A DNA stretch of 64,000 nucleotides from Panopea generosa (Eukaryota > Mollusca > Bivalvia > Adapedonta > Hiatellidae): the NCBI GenBank assembly GCA_029582155.1, contig CM055896.1, forward strand, positions 5,189,598 through 5,253,597, read 5' to 3'. The stretch's first letter is position 1. Every line of letters begins with the position of its first letter. The notes under the pieces are model-generated. The model was not told the origin of the DNA and did no database searches. It saw only the letters and a list, made by a program, of their open reading frames with translations. The translations under genes and the position numbers were made by a program. Below, piece by piece: positions 34,701 to 45,300 of the stretch.

Positions 34701-37615
34701 TTATTGACTGAGTAGCAAACAGTATATACCCTGATAGTACAGCATGAATGTGCAGGCTCGCTTGGATCTACATCATCACTGCCTGCAAAATTACTTTTGT
34801 TTCCTTTTTGAGCTAAGGGTAATTTTACTATTTTGAAATTCAATCATCAATGTCAGGATACATGATAAAATGTGAGACTCGTGATTCATGGGTTCGGGTT
34901 TGATCTCAGGTTCATGATCGGTGTGACTGTTTAACAGTTATCATCATTTTGGGTGAAAGCTTCAGAAGACAATGTTGTGTTTCTCTGTATTATTTCTGTG
35001 ATACATTAAAAATCTTCTAAATTTCCAATAGTAGGGTCATTGCATCTGCAGCACGTATTTTCGTCATAACACAGTTTTCGCTGCTGCAAAAATCTTTCAC
35101 ATCTGATTCTGGTTCAAAGTTGTAGGCCACAAGTCCTTTTCCGTTATTAAAATCCATTTTATTATTCTAACGAGTACTTTTGCCGGTGACTATAATTGCA
35201 CGTTTCTATATCTGCTGTAGCGTATACATTAATTTTGTTTTAAACCGGAAGTGCAGTTGTGACGTCACGCAGGTGTCCAATATGGCGACTTCCTCCACAA
35301 AGTCGATGTGCGAAAATGAGACCGTTACAAAACGAGCTTATAAATCTTTATGGACTCCAATTTATGCATATTGATACTTTTAATAGAAAGCTGAACTCAT
35401 AGCTATTCATATTATCCTGTTTTATACACAGGGTTGCGTTCCCCTTTAAGGCATCTTCACACTCCGTTAAATCAGAGCAACACCCTTATCACAATCAAAA
35501 GTTCATGGTACACATGGCCGGCGACAATAGAGTGGAATTCCTTTACCTATTGACCTATTGACCAATTCAAAATAATTAATTTGAATGTGCTATAGATATA
35601 CGCTGAAGAATCTTATACCAAAGCAACACTCTTATCACAATCAAATGGTACATGGTACATATGAGTGGCGACATTTAGTTCTGACTTTATTCTACCTTTT
35701 AACCGATTTAAAATAACTGAAATAATTTGAATGTGCATGTAATATACGCATTTGCTATTGCACTATGATTCGAATGACAGACTGACAGCTAGAACGTTGA
35801 TGTGTTTGCTGATATGCAAGTTTAGATTGGTTGATCATTTACAACCAGGACGACAGGCGGTGATTCCTGATATGTTAACGTTGAAATAAAAAGAGCCAAA
35901 CCAGTAGAAAAAGATCGCGTTTTTCAGTGAAATTGAAACGCTGTGAACAGTCAACGCTAACTAGACATGTAAGACGATTCAGATTACATGAATGTCGGCC
36001 AAGTGTGTACTAAACCTAGTCGAGCATACACTGTGCAATATATAAATGGTTTTAAATACTGATATATTCATTCAGGAGTATTTTTGCTGGTGTTTATGCA
36101 CCGAAATCACAAAAGGGATATCAAAGCGTGTAGAGTTATATTTATTTGCTTCTGCATCAATTGTTAGATAGTATCGCTATGCTTTCTATATAAGAAAGGT
36201 GTTGTTTAACGTAACCATAGTAATATAAGTCACAAAAACTAGTTATGAGAGACAGACTGCACACAGACTGATGTGTTTAAAATGATTGAAAATGTATTAA
36301 CCTACATGTAATTTAAATCATTAGACCTTTTGTTGATAGAATGAATGCATAGCCATACGCTGTGTACTCCTCAATATGTGTTAGTAGTGTTTATTGTTGA
36401 AGAACTTAAACCACATACCTATATGCATACATCAACACATTTTAGTCATAATTAAGCATAGCCATACGCTGTGTACTCCTCAATATGTGTTAGTAGTGTT
36501 TATTGTTGAAGAACTTAAACCACATACCTATATGCATACATCAACACATTTTAGTCATAATTAAGCATAGCCATACGCTGTGTACTCCTCAATATGTGTT
36601 AGTAGTGTTAATTGTTGAAGAACTTAAACCACATACCTATATGCATACATCAACACATTTTAGTCATAATTAAGCATAGCCATACGCTGTGTACTCCTCA
36701 ATATGTGTTAGTAGTGTTTATTGTTGAAGAACTTAAACCACATACCTATATGCATACATCAACACATTTTAGTCATAATTAAGCATAGCCATACGCTGTG
36801 TACTCCTCAATATGTGTTAGTAGTGTTTATTGTTGAAGAACTTAAACCACATACCTATATGCATACATCAACACTTTTTAGTCATAATTAAGCATAGCCA
36901 TACGCTGTGTACTCCTCAATATGTGTTAGCAGTGTTTATTGTTGAAGAACTTAAACCACATACCTATATGCATACATCAACACTTTTTAGTCATAATAAA
37001 GCATAGCCGTTGCCATAGCCTATTAAGTGCGTCGCTTTAAAGTATATTAAGCTGAATGAAAACAGTTAAATATGTTTATATTGTTGTGTGTGCCTTTTAC
37101 AACGTTATTTGAATTAAATAACGGAGGTAATAATCAGATACATCGTATTTTTGACTATCACTGACTGCTTTCTCGGATATTTAGAAATTGAAGATTAATT
37201 ATCACAGACCAATCGCCATAGATACTGTGGTAGAATTGGGGTTCGAATGAATTACCCCTTGAATGAGAGTCAGACGCGTACCGACTTAGCCCGTCCGGTG
37301 AATGAAAGCAAATCCAAAACGATAGCAAATGCAAAACAACCTTGCATCAATTCGTAATGTTTTTGTATTGTATTCAAGGGGAGTCAAAGTTCTCTCATTA
37401 AATATAAGAATTGGTATATCACACATTCGTATATAGATGCAGCAGTACTTACCTTTAGTGAGTTTGCTACAGATGCACTCTGTGCACCAGATCTCCATAT
37501 GTTTGTATTCACCCTGTCTGGCTGCAGTCTGAACTCATCAGTAAAAGAGAATGCATAGCCGGAATACGTGGTACCAAAATCTATGGCTGCCACAACCAAG
37601 TAATCGCAATCAGAA
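27647..37615 (-). CDS. HSPA12: HSPA12-type heat shock 70 protein (spliced gene)
   Basis: Atypical Hsp70 with an ATPase (actin-fold) domain; HSPA12 proteins are cytosolic and not classic stress chaperones. Coding exons in order: 37615-37453, 32333-32184, 30806-30588, 29476-29320 and 28710-27647. The junction phases agree and together give 583 residues. Motifs: phosphate-1 loop AIDFGTTYSGYAF in exon 1; SFGYEAEDKYAEL in exon 2; VKWIVTVPALWDDKAKQFM in exon 3; LALEPEAASVF and, across the exon 4/5 junction, phosphate-2 LVLDAGGGTVDITVHE; adenosine-site IIMVGGFSESA in exon 5. The length is close to mollusc HSPA12 proteins and somewhat shorter than the vertebrate forms of about 675 aa. The frame is intact, so the gene is probably active. 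Exon 1 has a proper acceptor and begins in phase 2, so a short upstream coding exon may exist; none was found. Family expansion of HSPA12 in bivalves is known, so orthology to HSPA12A or HSPA12B cannot be assigned. Confidence 0.9.
28880..28985 (+). mobile_element. Possible tRNA-derived SINE head
   Basis: GTGGCAGTAGTGTAGTGGAT looks like a tRNA 5' part with an A box. The B-box region that should follow is poorly preserved. It lies in the intron between HSPA12-type exons 4 and 5. Confidence 0.35.
29320..29476 (-). CDS. HSPA12: HSPA12-type gene, exon 4
   Basis: 157 nt. Starts AGINRYALSLALEPEAASVF and ends in the phosphate-2 loop (YLVLDAGG). Donor GGAG/GTAAGG splits a Gly codon after its first base, matching the next exon. 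Confidence 0.88.
29607..29735 (+). repeat. Dispersed repeat copy in an HSPA12-type gene intron
   Basis: Blocks TAGTATATCC, CTGATATCT, CTGTGACGTCATTCAACTTT, CAACGTGCTCAAATCGCATT and GCTATGCTACGGACC are shared with the copies at 19,139-19,300 and 16,700-16,765. Confidence 0.6.
30083..30360. mobile_element. MITE-like element with about 70-bp terminal inverted repeats
   Basis: The left end (AAAGAAAGTTTATATACAT, then CATCTTTGTCTTCTACTGT) is matched by the reverse complement of the right end at 30,290-30,360. An inner AATAACGAGTG/CATTCGTTATT pair continues the palindrome. It has no coding capacity and lies in the intron between HSPA12-type exons 3 and 4. Target-site duplication not resolved. Confidence 0.75.
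30588..30806 (-). CDS. HSPA12: HSPA12-type gene, exon 3
   Basis: 73 codons, phase 0 at both ends. Carries the conserved WIVTVPALWDDKAKQFMREA block. Acceptor TTCTATATTCAG, donor CGT/GTAAGA. Confidence 0.88.
30880..31035 (-). mobile_element. tRNA-derived SINE in an HSPA12-type gene intron
   Basis: On the minus strand: a B-box-like GTGTTCGATCCCCAGC, then CAGTACTAGTTCTACCCATG, AAGCAGACTCGAAAGCG and a TTTATATAAGC tail region. Related to the copy at 27.1-27.3 kb. Confidence 0.6.
31036..32183. other. Intron sequence, HSPA12-type gene
   Basis: AT-rich intron between exons 2 and 3; nothing else seen. Confidence 0.5.
32184..32333 (-). CDS. HSPA12: HSPA12-type gene, exon 2
   Basis: 50 codons, phase 0 at both ends. 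Starts APTAVLFDSNKTFHSFGYEA and ends FKMQLYLNE. Acceptor TTTTTTTAATCAG, donor GAG/GTATGT. Confidence 0.85.
33475..33735 (+). mobile_element. tRNA-derived SINE (family with 61.5 kb)
   Basis: Head with A box TTAGCTCAGTAAG and B box GAGTTCGAATCACC. The body has CGGATATGGGGTGTGCTTGA and GTACTGGTTAACTTTTCA, ending in an A-rich tail near 33,735. The same order of blocks is found at 61,468-61,690. Confidence 0.75.
33740..35465. other. Intron sequence, HSPA12-type gene
   Basis: No exon recognised. Short frames at 34,149-34,382 and 34,601-34,843 have no domain signal. A GC-richer patch near 35,240-35,300 (GACGTCACGCAGGTG, ATATGGCGACTTCC) has no visible function. Confidence 0.4.
35470..35751. repeat. 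Diverged tandem duplication, about 146-bp unit
   Basis: AGCAACACCCTTATCACAAT at 35,476 recurs as AGCAACACTCTTATCACAAT at 35,622. Both copies end in TTTGAATGTGC followed by ATATACGC. Confidence 0.8.
36347..37010. repeat. 109-bp tandem array, six nearly identical copies
   Basis: Copies start at 36347, 36456, 36565, 36674, 36783 and 36892 with GCATAGCCATACGCTGTGTA; a truncated seventh begins at 37001. The spacing is exactly 109 and only a handful of single-base differences exist (for example TGTTAATTG in copy 3, ACACTTTTTAG in copies 5 and 6). This homogeneity suggests recent expansion. It is in the first recognised intron of the HSPA12-type gene. Confidence 0.97.
37195..37305 (-). mobile_element. 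tRNA-derived SINE head
   Basis: On the minus strand: GGGCTAAGTCGGTACGCGTC, then TGACTCTCATTCAAGGGGTA and B box ATTCGAACCCCAATTC. These fit a tRNA head with A and B boxes. Acceptor-stem pairing is absent, so it is not a functional tRNA gene. Confidence 0.6.
37453..37615 (-). CDS. HSPA12: HSPA12-type gene, first recognised coding exon
   Basis: Encodes SDCDYLVVAAIDFGTTYSGY and on to ANSLK; this is the nucleotide-binding phosphate-1 loop. Donor AAAG/GTAAGT. The acceptor TTGCCTTGCAG is good and leaves one base before the first full codon. If that acceptor is not used, an in-frame ATG at 37,633-37,635 would add only MLILPCS and make this the start exon. Confidence 0.85.
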
Positions 37616-38340
37616 CTGCAAGGCAATATTAACATGATTATGTCAGACCGTTTTTGCAGTAATTTGCCTGACGTGGTCTGTTAACACATCGATAACCCAA
37701 GCAGCGACCAATATTGGTTCCTATATTGCAATTTGCCTTAGACAAGCTCATGCTGGTTTTCTTAACACTGCATTGTATTTACTTGGACGAACAATGTCAA
37801 TTGGCGAGTGGGCGGAGCGAAAGACGTTCTCGCGTCATGTCCGTTGCTATCTACCACATAACTTCCGCTTCGGAGTGAATAACATCCATTCAAATTCCTT
37901 AAATTTTCACAAGCGATTATAGCCAAATGACGTCATTGGATGACTGACGGTTACTAATATAGTATTTATTTTTATTTTAGCATATTACAACAAATGATTT
38001 CCCTACATTGATAAGATGAACTGAGAAATCTGAGTAATGATTGTGATGAATTCTAACATTCGAGCTTATCTATTATTGACTTTATCAAACATGTTTGATT
38101 TGTTTGTATTTCAGCCTCATTTTATGTCATTATGTTTTCACTTCAATTTCAAAACAACATTTTGGAGAAGAACGATATTAGAATTGTTTTCTTTCGTTCT
38201 AGAACTTTATATTCGTATTTTGAATATTGTTCATGTCCTTCTGTAAATACTGGCAATAGTATATGTTTAAACTGAACCAATTTATTTGGTTTAGAAATAG
38301 CATAACTTTTATTCTTTAATGTTAAAGGATGCTAGGTGAG

Positions 38341-38632
38341 GGAGGGATCCAGTACAGTGTGCATAATGCCAAAATAGAGGAGAATTATCCAGTACAACTG
38401 TGCATAATCCCCAAATAGAGGTGAATTATCCAGTACAGCTGTGCATAATCCCCAAATAGAGGTGAATTATCCAGTACAGCTGTGCATAATCCCCAAATAG
38501 AGGTGAATTATCCAGTACAGCAGTGAATAATCCCCAAATAGAGGTGAATTATCCAGTACAGATGTGCATAATCCCCAAATAGAGGTGAATTATCCAGTAC
38601 AGCTGTGCATAATCCCCAAATTGAGGAGAATT
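38341..38632. repeat. 41-bp minisatellite, about seven copies
   Basis: Unit TGAATTATCCAGTACAGCTG followed by TGCATAATCCCCAAATAGAG; first and last copies are degenerate. Confidence 0.95.
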
Positions 38633-41600
38633 TTTCAGAAACCAAGATCGGAGGTGGAGTAATGACTGTTTATGGAAAAATATGTGGATAATGACGGCGA
38701 TGTAAACCTGTGCTCATAATTTCGAATTATGACTGGTGTTTGGAAGGTGGCATGATTTGTTTATTTTTTCTCGCGATCCTCTACTTCTGCAAGGTCTACA
38801 TTTTTTATTTCACTTTTATCTGTCAAATAAATAAGTCTGAAAGAAACAACTTTTGACAATAACAATCATTCTATAAACTAATATATTGTTTCATTACAAC
38901 TTACAATTGAACATTCTGTGACCTACTTCATGGTGTGTCAGAACAATTTTAATTGGATAGAAGAAATTAAGAACAGCGACTTAACTGCAGAGACTGGCAG
39001 GCTTAAATTGATAAAATACACACGACTGAAATTTCTGGTGGCACGAATAGTATTTCTTATAACTCATCGAATCTTTGTCAGAATCTAATACTTTTGGTAC
39101 TTAAATAAAGCTGACAAAGTAACGACTATTTCCAATTATCAATTATATAAAACTATTCTTCTGAATTTAAATTATTACGGATTGAAAACGAAAAATGTTG
39201 GATTTTTTTATGAAACATTTATTGTTTTAACAAATATCCTTAGTGTATTTGATTTAACAAATACATATGAACAACACACCATGTAGAAATAATAAAACTA
39301 TGTAGAAAGATGAAGACTTAACTTCTCCATCAGTGCCAAAAATCATATAGATATTTGAAGGTTTTCTTATTTCTTACTTTAAAAATGGTCTAAATTGAAA
39401 AAATGATCGCAAAAAATAACTGTAAGCTAAACACTTTTTTAATTTAAAAAAGAAAAGTTCACCACTCAAAATAAGAATTAAGCCCTAAATCACAAAATTA
39501 TATTGGCTGGTTCAGGAAGAATTGTGCATCCACGAGTTAAAAAACGCCAAATTTGCCACCTGAAATTTAGACGAGTGCCTGCAGTTTCCTTTCTCTCTTT
39601 ATTAGTAATAAAACAATACGATTAGTAGACTGACTAAACTGTTTCTAACTCAACTATATACTAAAATATGTTTACGTCCTAGTATGAATTCAATAAGTTT
39701 TAAACTGTCGGCGCATATTTTAGATAACTTCCCCACGCTACTTATTCAATACACAGCTATGGTTAAAATTCAGTATTACCTTTCCATTACACTGTCGTCG
39801 TTTTCTTACGTTGTATTTACACCAAATCACGTGTCACTAACTTGTTTCAACTAATTGTATTAATCACTTTCCGTAATCTACGCATAATCCAGCTTTAAAT
39901 CGCATAAAAACATCAAGTTATATAGTTTACTTAATTTGATATAATAAAATGTGTATTTTCCAATATCTATTTATAGTAAAAATATGTGACGTAGTAGTGT
40001 ACACATCCGCTTTCGGCTGACCTCTGGCACAATGATGGCTACTAGAGCGAAACGGTTGGGTATAATGTCGACATTTCATCGTGTCATCACATCTACAATA
40101 TAGGATATACTGCAGTAGCTGTTAATATACATACTGGGTGGTTTAAGGAGGTTAAACACCGCTATGCCCGTATATTTCAGGTGATATAGGTATATGACTT
40201 CTAGTTTTATTGGTTGACAAGACAAGATCTGAGCTGAATCTTTATCCTTCCGCAAGTAGCTAGCAATCTGTCGTACTTAACTATTTTGGATAGAGCTCGG
40301 CCCGGAAATACAACCGCGTTGATGATGATTTTGTGATATTGAGATAAGATCTTTAAAAAATCTGGAAAGGAGAACCCGAGAGTTGGATAGGTACGTTAGA
40401 CAAGGCATGTGTGGTGTCCCACTTATTTTGGTAAAATAACAAAGTAACAACGCTCGACTGTAGGGTATATATGACTGTTTTTACAAGTAAAGACTCGTGC
40501 AAGTAATAGCTCGAGATTGATAAACATAAAGTGATGATGATATAAACAAAAACGTAATGAAATCATGAAATACTACAAAATAGTTTGTGAAATATAATAG
40601 CTGGAAATTTATTAACATATAGCAATGATGATGTGAATAAAAAAGCCGTATCATAAAATACAAAATTGTTTGTGACATATTAATTGAAGTCAGTTGATGT
40701 CAAATTGCACCATAACGTTCCAGTAGTGTTGTCCGTAAGTATTTACCTGACATTCATTGATCTCTGTCTTTATTTTCTGGCGTCTAATCGAATTTTCCGT
40801 GCAGCTATTCGTGAATACGTTATGGTGCTGATTTAATAATGTTTTGGTATCCGTTTAGTAACAGTTATATTGCTATTTGCGTTCAGACACCGAAATGTTT
40901 TTTTACGGATATACACGGAATATTCATGAATGCCAGGTAAATGTTTACGGACAATACACATATAAATGTATGTGGGAAAAAATGAATTATAATGGGCATA
41001 ATAAGTATCACGCATATGTGAACAATCTTAGATCATATACGTTATGCAATCACAACAGAAGCTTTGTTTGTTTATCTTAAATTGTTAACAATAAATCTGT
41101 TAAAGTATTGACAAATTCAATGTCAAATTTTGGTTCGTATTTCTGTGTAAATGCTATCATTCCGATTTTCTCCCCCGTATACCGCAATACGATTTCATTC
41201 ATTATTTCAAAGGTCATTAATTAAGTTTATGTGAATGAGAGAAATTGTATTTATTCTGATTAATTTTTTTATTAAAACTCGAACTAAGACCTATAATAAT
41301 ATTTCAGAAACGACCTTGTCATACATTTTATTGCTTATGTATTCCAAATAATAGCCGGACTATACATGCATTGTTTAAACAAATTTCAAAATTACGCGGA
41401 AATGGACATACGTGGCGGTCATAGCCTGAAATGTTCACAATTTTGCGGACGGTACAATATTCTAGAGTAAAACGAAAAATGCATCGACTATTCTAATAAA
41501 TTTTCCATAAAAAATTGGTAATTTGTATACACAGTTCTGAAAATGGTTTAATATGACGTGCTACTTTCACATTGGTAATGTACATATTAATATTTGATAT

Positions 41601-41789
41601 AACTTCAAATACAACTCAAGCATAAACACATTATATTATCTTAGTCCAAATCTAAAGAAGATTCAAAATGTCACTCTGTTTTGTTTTAATTATAAATCGC
41701 CTATCATACGATGTATCTTCTAAATATACAATATAATGCTTAATTATACCATGTCTCTGTGATTATTAGTCATAAACTTTAGATTTTGG

Positions 41790-41905
41790 CCATAAGTCTC
41801 CCACATCTGATTATGTGGGGAATAGTTAGTGACTTCCAGAGAGATAGCATGTGTCAAGTTCTGGTTAACCGCTTAGTAGAACCCAGGAATAATTAATTAG
41901 GTTTG
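41790..41905 (+). mobile_element. SINE body fragment
   Basis: CACATCTGATTATGTGGGGA, TAGTTAGTGACTTCC, GTTCTGGTTAACCGC and AACCCAGGAATAA resemble the body of the SINEs at 33.5 and 61.5 kb; the tRNA head is missing. Confidence 0.45.
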
Positions 41906-42270
41906 CTGACAGCCATTGTTGAGAAAAAGGGAAGAAAAACTCACATGCAAACATGATTGTATTTTTTGAGATGTGCATGTACTGATTGCTATGTATGTTT
42001 GGAACAACGTATTATATAAATACACAAAAGCTATATACAGAGAAGACATCACGAAGCCAACATAACTATTAAAATTAAAGATATATAATTAATAAAAATA
42101 AAAATTAAATGTTTAACATTTTAACAATATGTATAGTATATATAAAATATAAATCTGCTTAAATTTCAAATATTTACAGATGTCACTATTCCCATTACAA
42201 GTTCTACGCCATGTTTGTTTTAATGATCTATAAACCACTTAACACAAGTCATGTAAAGTTATCTTCGCGT

Positions 42271-42276
42271 TTTATT
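42271..42276 (-). terminator. Polyadenylation signal of the phosphatase gene
   Basis: AATAAA on the minus strand, 18 nt beyond the TAG at 42294-42296. This would give a very short 3' UTR. It is the nearest canonical hexamer. Confidence 0.5.
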
Positions 42277-42293
42277 TTGTAACTGTGGGCTTT

Positions 42294-42374
42294 CTAAATA
42301 TTCTGATAGACATCTCCCTCGTTGGTCTGTTTGATATGTGCTAGTATGACGTCATGACAATACTGGTATTGTTC
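42294..42374 (-). CDS. RPTP last coding exon
   Basis: 26 codons plus TAG. Encodes EQYQYCHDVILAHIKQTNEG, then DVYQNI. EQYQYCHDV is the terminal PTP helix. Acceptor TATATATTACAG. Confidence 0.92.
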   Translation of the reverse strand, partial: EQYQYCHDVILAHIKQTNEGDVYQNI

Positions 42375-45300
42375 CTGTAATATATAGTATTGTGTTTCGT
42401 TTACATGGTACTAACTAACAAACTGCATGATAGCGGTACTAACTAATGGTAACTTTAAATTTTAATTTATGTTTTCTTTAAAAATGTAGTGCAGTTTTAT
42501 ATCATTGTCTAAATTATCTAGAAAATCATTTTATAGAAGTTCACGTTAAAAAGTAAAAACAATATAATTCAATGATATAGATAATAGATAATTTGAAAAA
42601 AGTTAAATAAACTTAACTCACAAAACACAACATAAAAACCTGAATAAATGAATAAAATGTGTTCTACGTCACGTCAACACATATAAGTCATTTTGTGTGC
42701 GTAGAAATCTTGAGAAAAACTAACTTTCATTTTGTATTCAAAATTACAGAGGTAGTTTAAAAGAATAAAACTACTCATAGTATTCATTCGTTTTTTTCCT
42801 TTATATTTTACTTGTTTATATGTAAATAAAATATATTTAAACAAAAACTACTCACGTAATTTGCAATGATATCTTTGTTCCGTTGTTTCATTGTTTTAAC
42901 AGATTCTACAATATTGATGTGTCCGTCATCCAATCTCATTCTCTGTAGTTCGTTCAACAAAACACAAACAACACCTGTCCTTGTGTTCTCTCCATTCCTG
43001 TAAAAAGGATTCGGAGAATTAAGAGAGAGAGCACTTATACAATTATGTATAACTTTGTTTTTCTTGTTTGCCCACTCTAAAGAGAAGTGCCATGGTGGTA
43101 CACGACACAAAAGTAACATACATATATACGTGCTTGCATCAATCTGTAAACTATTTCCATTGAAAATTCAGGTAAAGCCATTAGTAAAAGTTTCGTATTG
43201 AAACTAGGATGCTTTCCCAATAATAAGAATAAAGAAACTACGCGATCGAGTAACACACATTTAAGACAAGAATCATTTCTATAAATGCGATAGTGAAGTG
43301 CCCATGCTCAATCAGCAGAAACTTTGTACAAATCGACACTTACGTTTTTAGTTACAATCGCCTTGAAGAGTTTGTAAACATTAAATAATTATTCCATTGT
43401 TGAAATAGATGGGATATATACATTGACCAGGAAACATAAAACCAAGACAAATAAGATGATTTAACTGATATTCAGTGTTGAGTCCGATATTAATTTTTTC
43501 TCTCAACCCGGTAGTTTCTTTTTAATATTTTTCGGAATGCATTCTTTTTTTTTTTCAATACAAAACTCTAATATTACTCAATTTAAATAGTGAATAAATG
43601 TCAAACTCACGTACCCACAATGTATGATGATTGGTTGTGTAATGGTTGCATGTGGTTGCCATATATGAATAGCGTCAACCAGGTCTAGCATTGATTGCGT
43701 ATCACCTGGAACATTGTAGCCGTTCTTCCACGCAGTGTAGTGGAATTGTTTTACTGTGACAAGATCTTCATCATTCTGTCAGTTATAAATAACATACAGA
43801 GTCTACACAATGACACAATAATTACACGATACTAATGAAACATCCATAATAGAAGTGTTTACGTCTCATATATTGTGCTCCCATCTTATATTCTTACAGA
43901 TACAGTTTGCAAATAGCAATATAACATTTAATTCATAAAACATTAGACTTCTGACTACACATTTGCGTCCGTTTTGCATGACGGTAACACGATTATAACG
44001 CTAAAGAGAACACGGGCAATTTTGTTCGAAATTTCATCAAAATGGTTCTCAAGAACTGAGATTTCTTGCTGCAGATGGGAAGAGAAATGTCATTAAAACA
44101 TAAACTGTTCAATCCTTAGTTATTGCCAATTTTATTTGGCAAATACATTCTTGCTATGGAAATATATGTTTAAAGAATTGTTTATAATGGAGTTTGTTAT
44201 ACCGTGGACATTCCAGACTCTATTTTATATAGAATATTGACCAACGGTATAGTAAGACCTAGAACATTATTCTAAATAACTGTATATTATCAGAATTATG
44301 CATAAGATAGTATCAATATTGTATTATTTTATATCTTTAAAGTAAAGTTACGTATCAATCAAAATATTGTTTTAATTGTGCACCTTTTCGGATTCTTTGA
44401 ACGTCAATACACTTTCAGTGAAACCTTTACGATGTTTTTCCTCCAAGTAATTCACCGTGTACTTCCCATGGACATTTGATGACCCTGTTGCCAATCTACC
44501 TGTTAGCTATCGTAATAAATAAATTCATTGTTAATTTGCATTTACCGATTAACTAATTTGAAATTTATACCATCTTATAACTGCATATTTAAAAGAACAC
44601 ATATTTAAGCGGCATGACCTGTGAGTTTTAACCTTTTAATTGTAATATTTAGCATAAATTATGGCTTTCTGGATCACATCTGGTACAAATTACCATTTGT
44701 ATCGTCCATTACATGTATTTAAACTCGCTTTTATAGCCGATATTTGAATTAAAGCTGATCCGTGAAATAACGTAAATGATTTAGCTTATCTAATCTCCGT
44801 TTTATCCGTAAACATCCGGAAACTTCCGGGCATCGTCGATTAAACCCAGGTAAGCGGTTAAGTTTATATATATTGCCAATCTTGTTATACATGTACTCCT
44901 TTTCCTACTCAATACTGTGTTGTGGTTTAATCTGCAAATTGTCGATCGGGCGATCCGAGTTCCAACCACGTGACAAGAATTGTGTTTGTATTTGTTAATT
45001 TCCCTAGTAACCTTATTTGTCCCTATAATGCATCATGGCGGCTTCTCATGTCCAAAGAATCAGGTCCAAAAAATGATAAAAAATAAATATTTGTTTATAT
45101 TTACATTTATTATTTCCACATGTCAAGCAACAGTCTTAATACTTAAAGGATGACGGAATTGGCCAAGTATATACAAAAACTACGTCAGCGAAGTAGTTAA
45201 TTTGCATATTATAATTATTGATCAGTAAATATAGATCCAAAACACGATTTAATCACAATTAAGAGGGATATCGGCTACCGTAAATGCATAAAATGACACG

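Larger units (their letters stand above)
37640..42290. other. Intergenic region between the HSPA12-type and phosphatase genes
   Basis: The two minus-strand genes are separated by about 4.6 kb. It may contain the HSPA12-type promoter and a first exon, but none was identified. Apart from the 41-bp array and a SINE fragment at 41.8 kb, I see only AT-rich unique-looking sequence. A patch at 37,800-37,880 (GCGAGTGGGCGGAGCGAAAG) is GC-richer and could be promoter-proximal or a transposon remnant. Confidence 0.4.

Noticed and set aside
44495..44499. Alternative acceptors CAG/GTAG and GTAG/ATTG for the D2 exon
   Set aside because: They need phase 1 or 2 from a phase-0 exon and so would require an unseen micro-exon. 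The ATAG acceptor at 44,507 restores frame and gives an exon matching its D1 counterpart in size.
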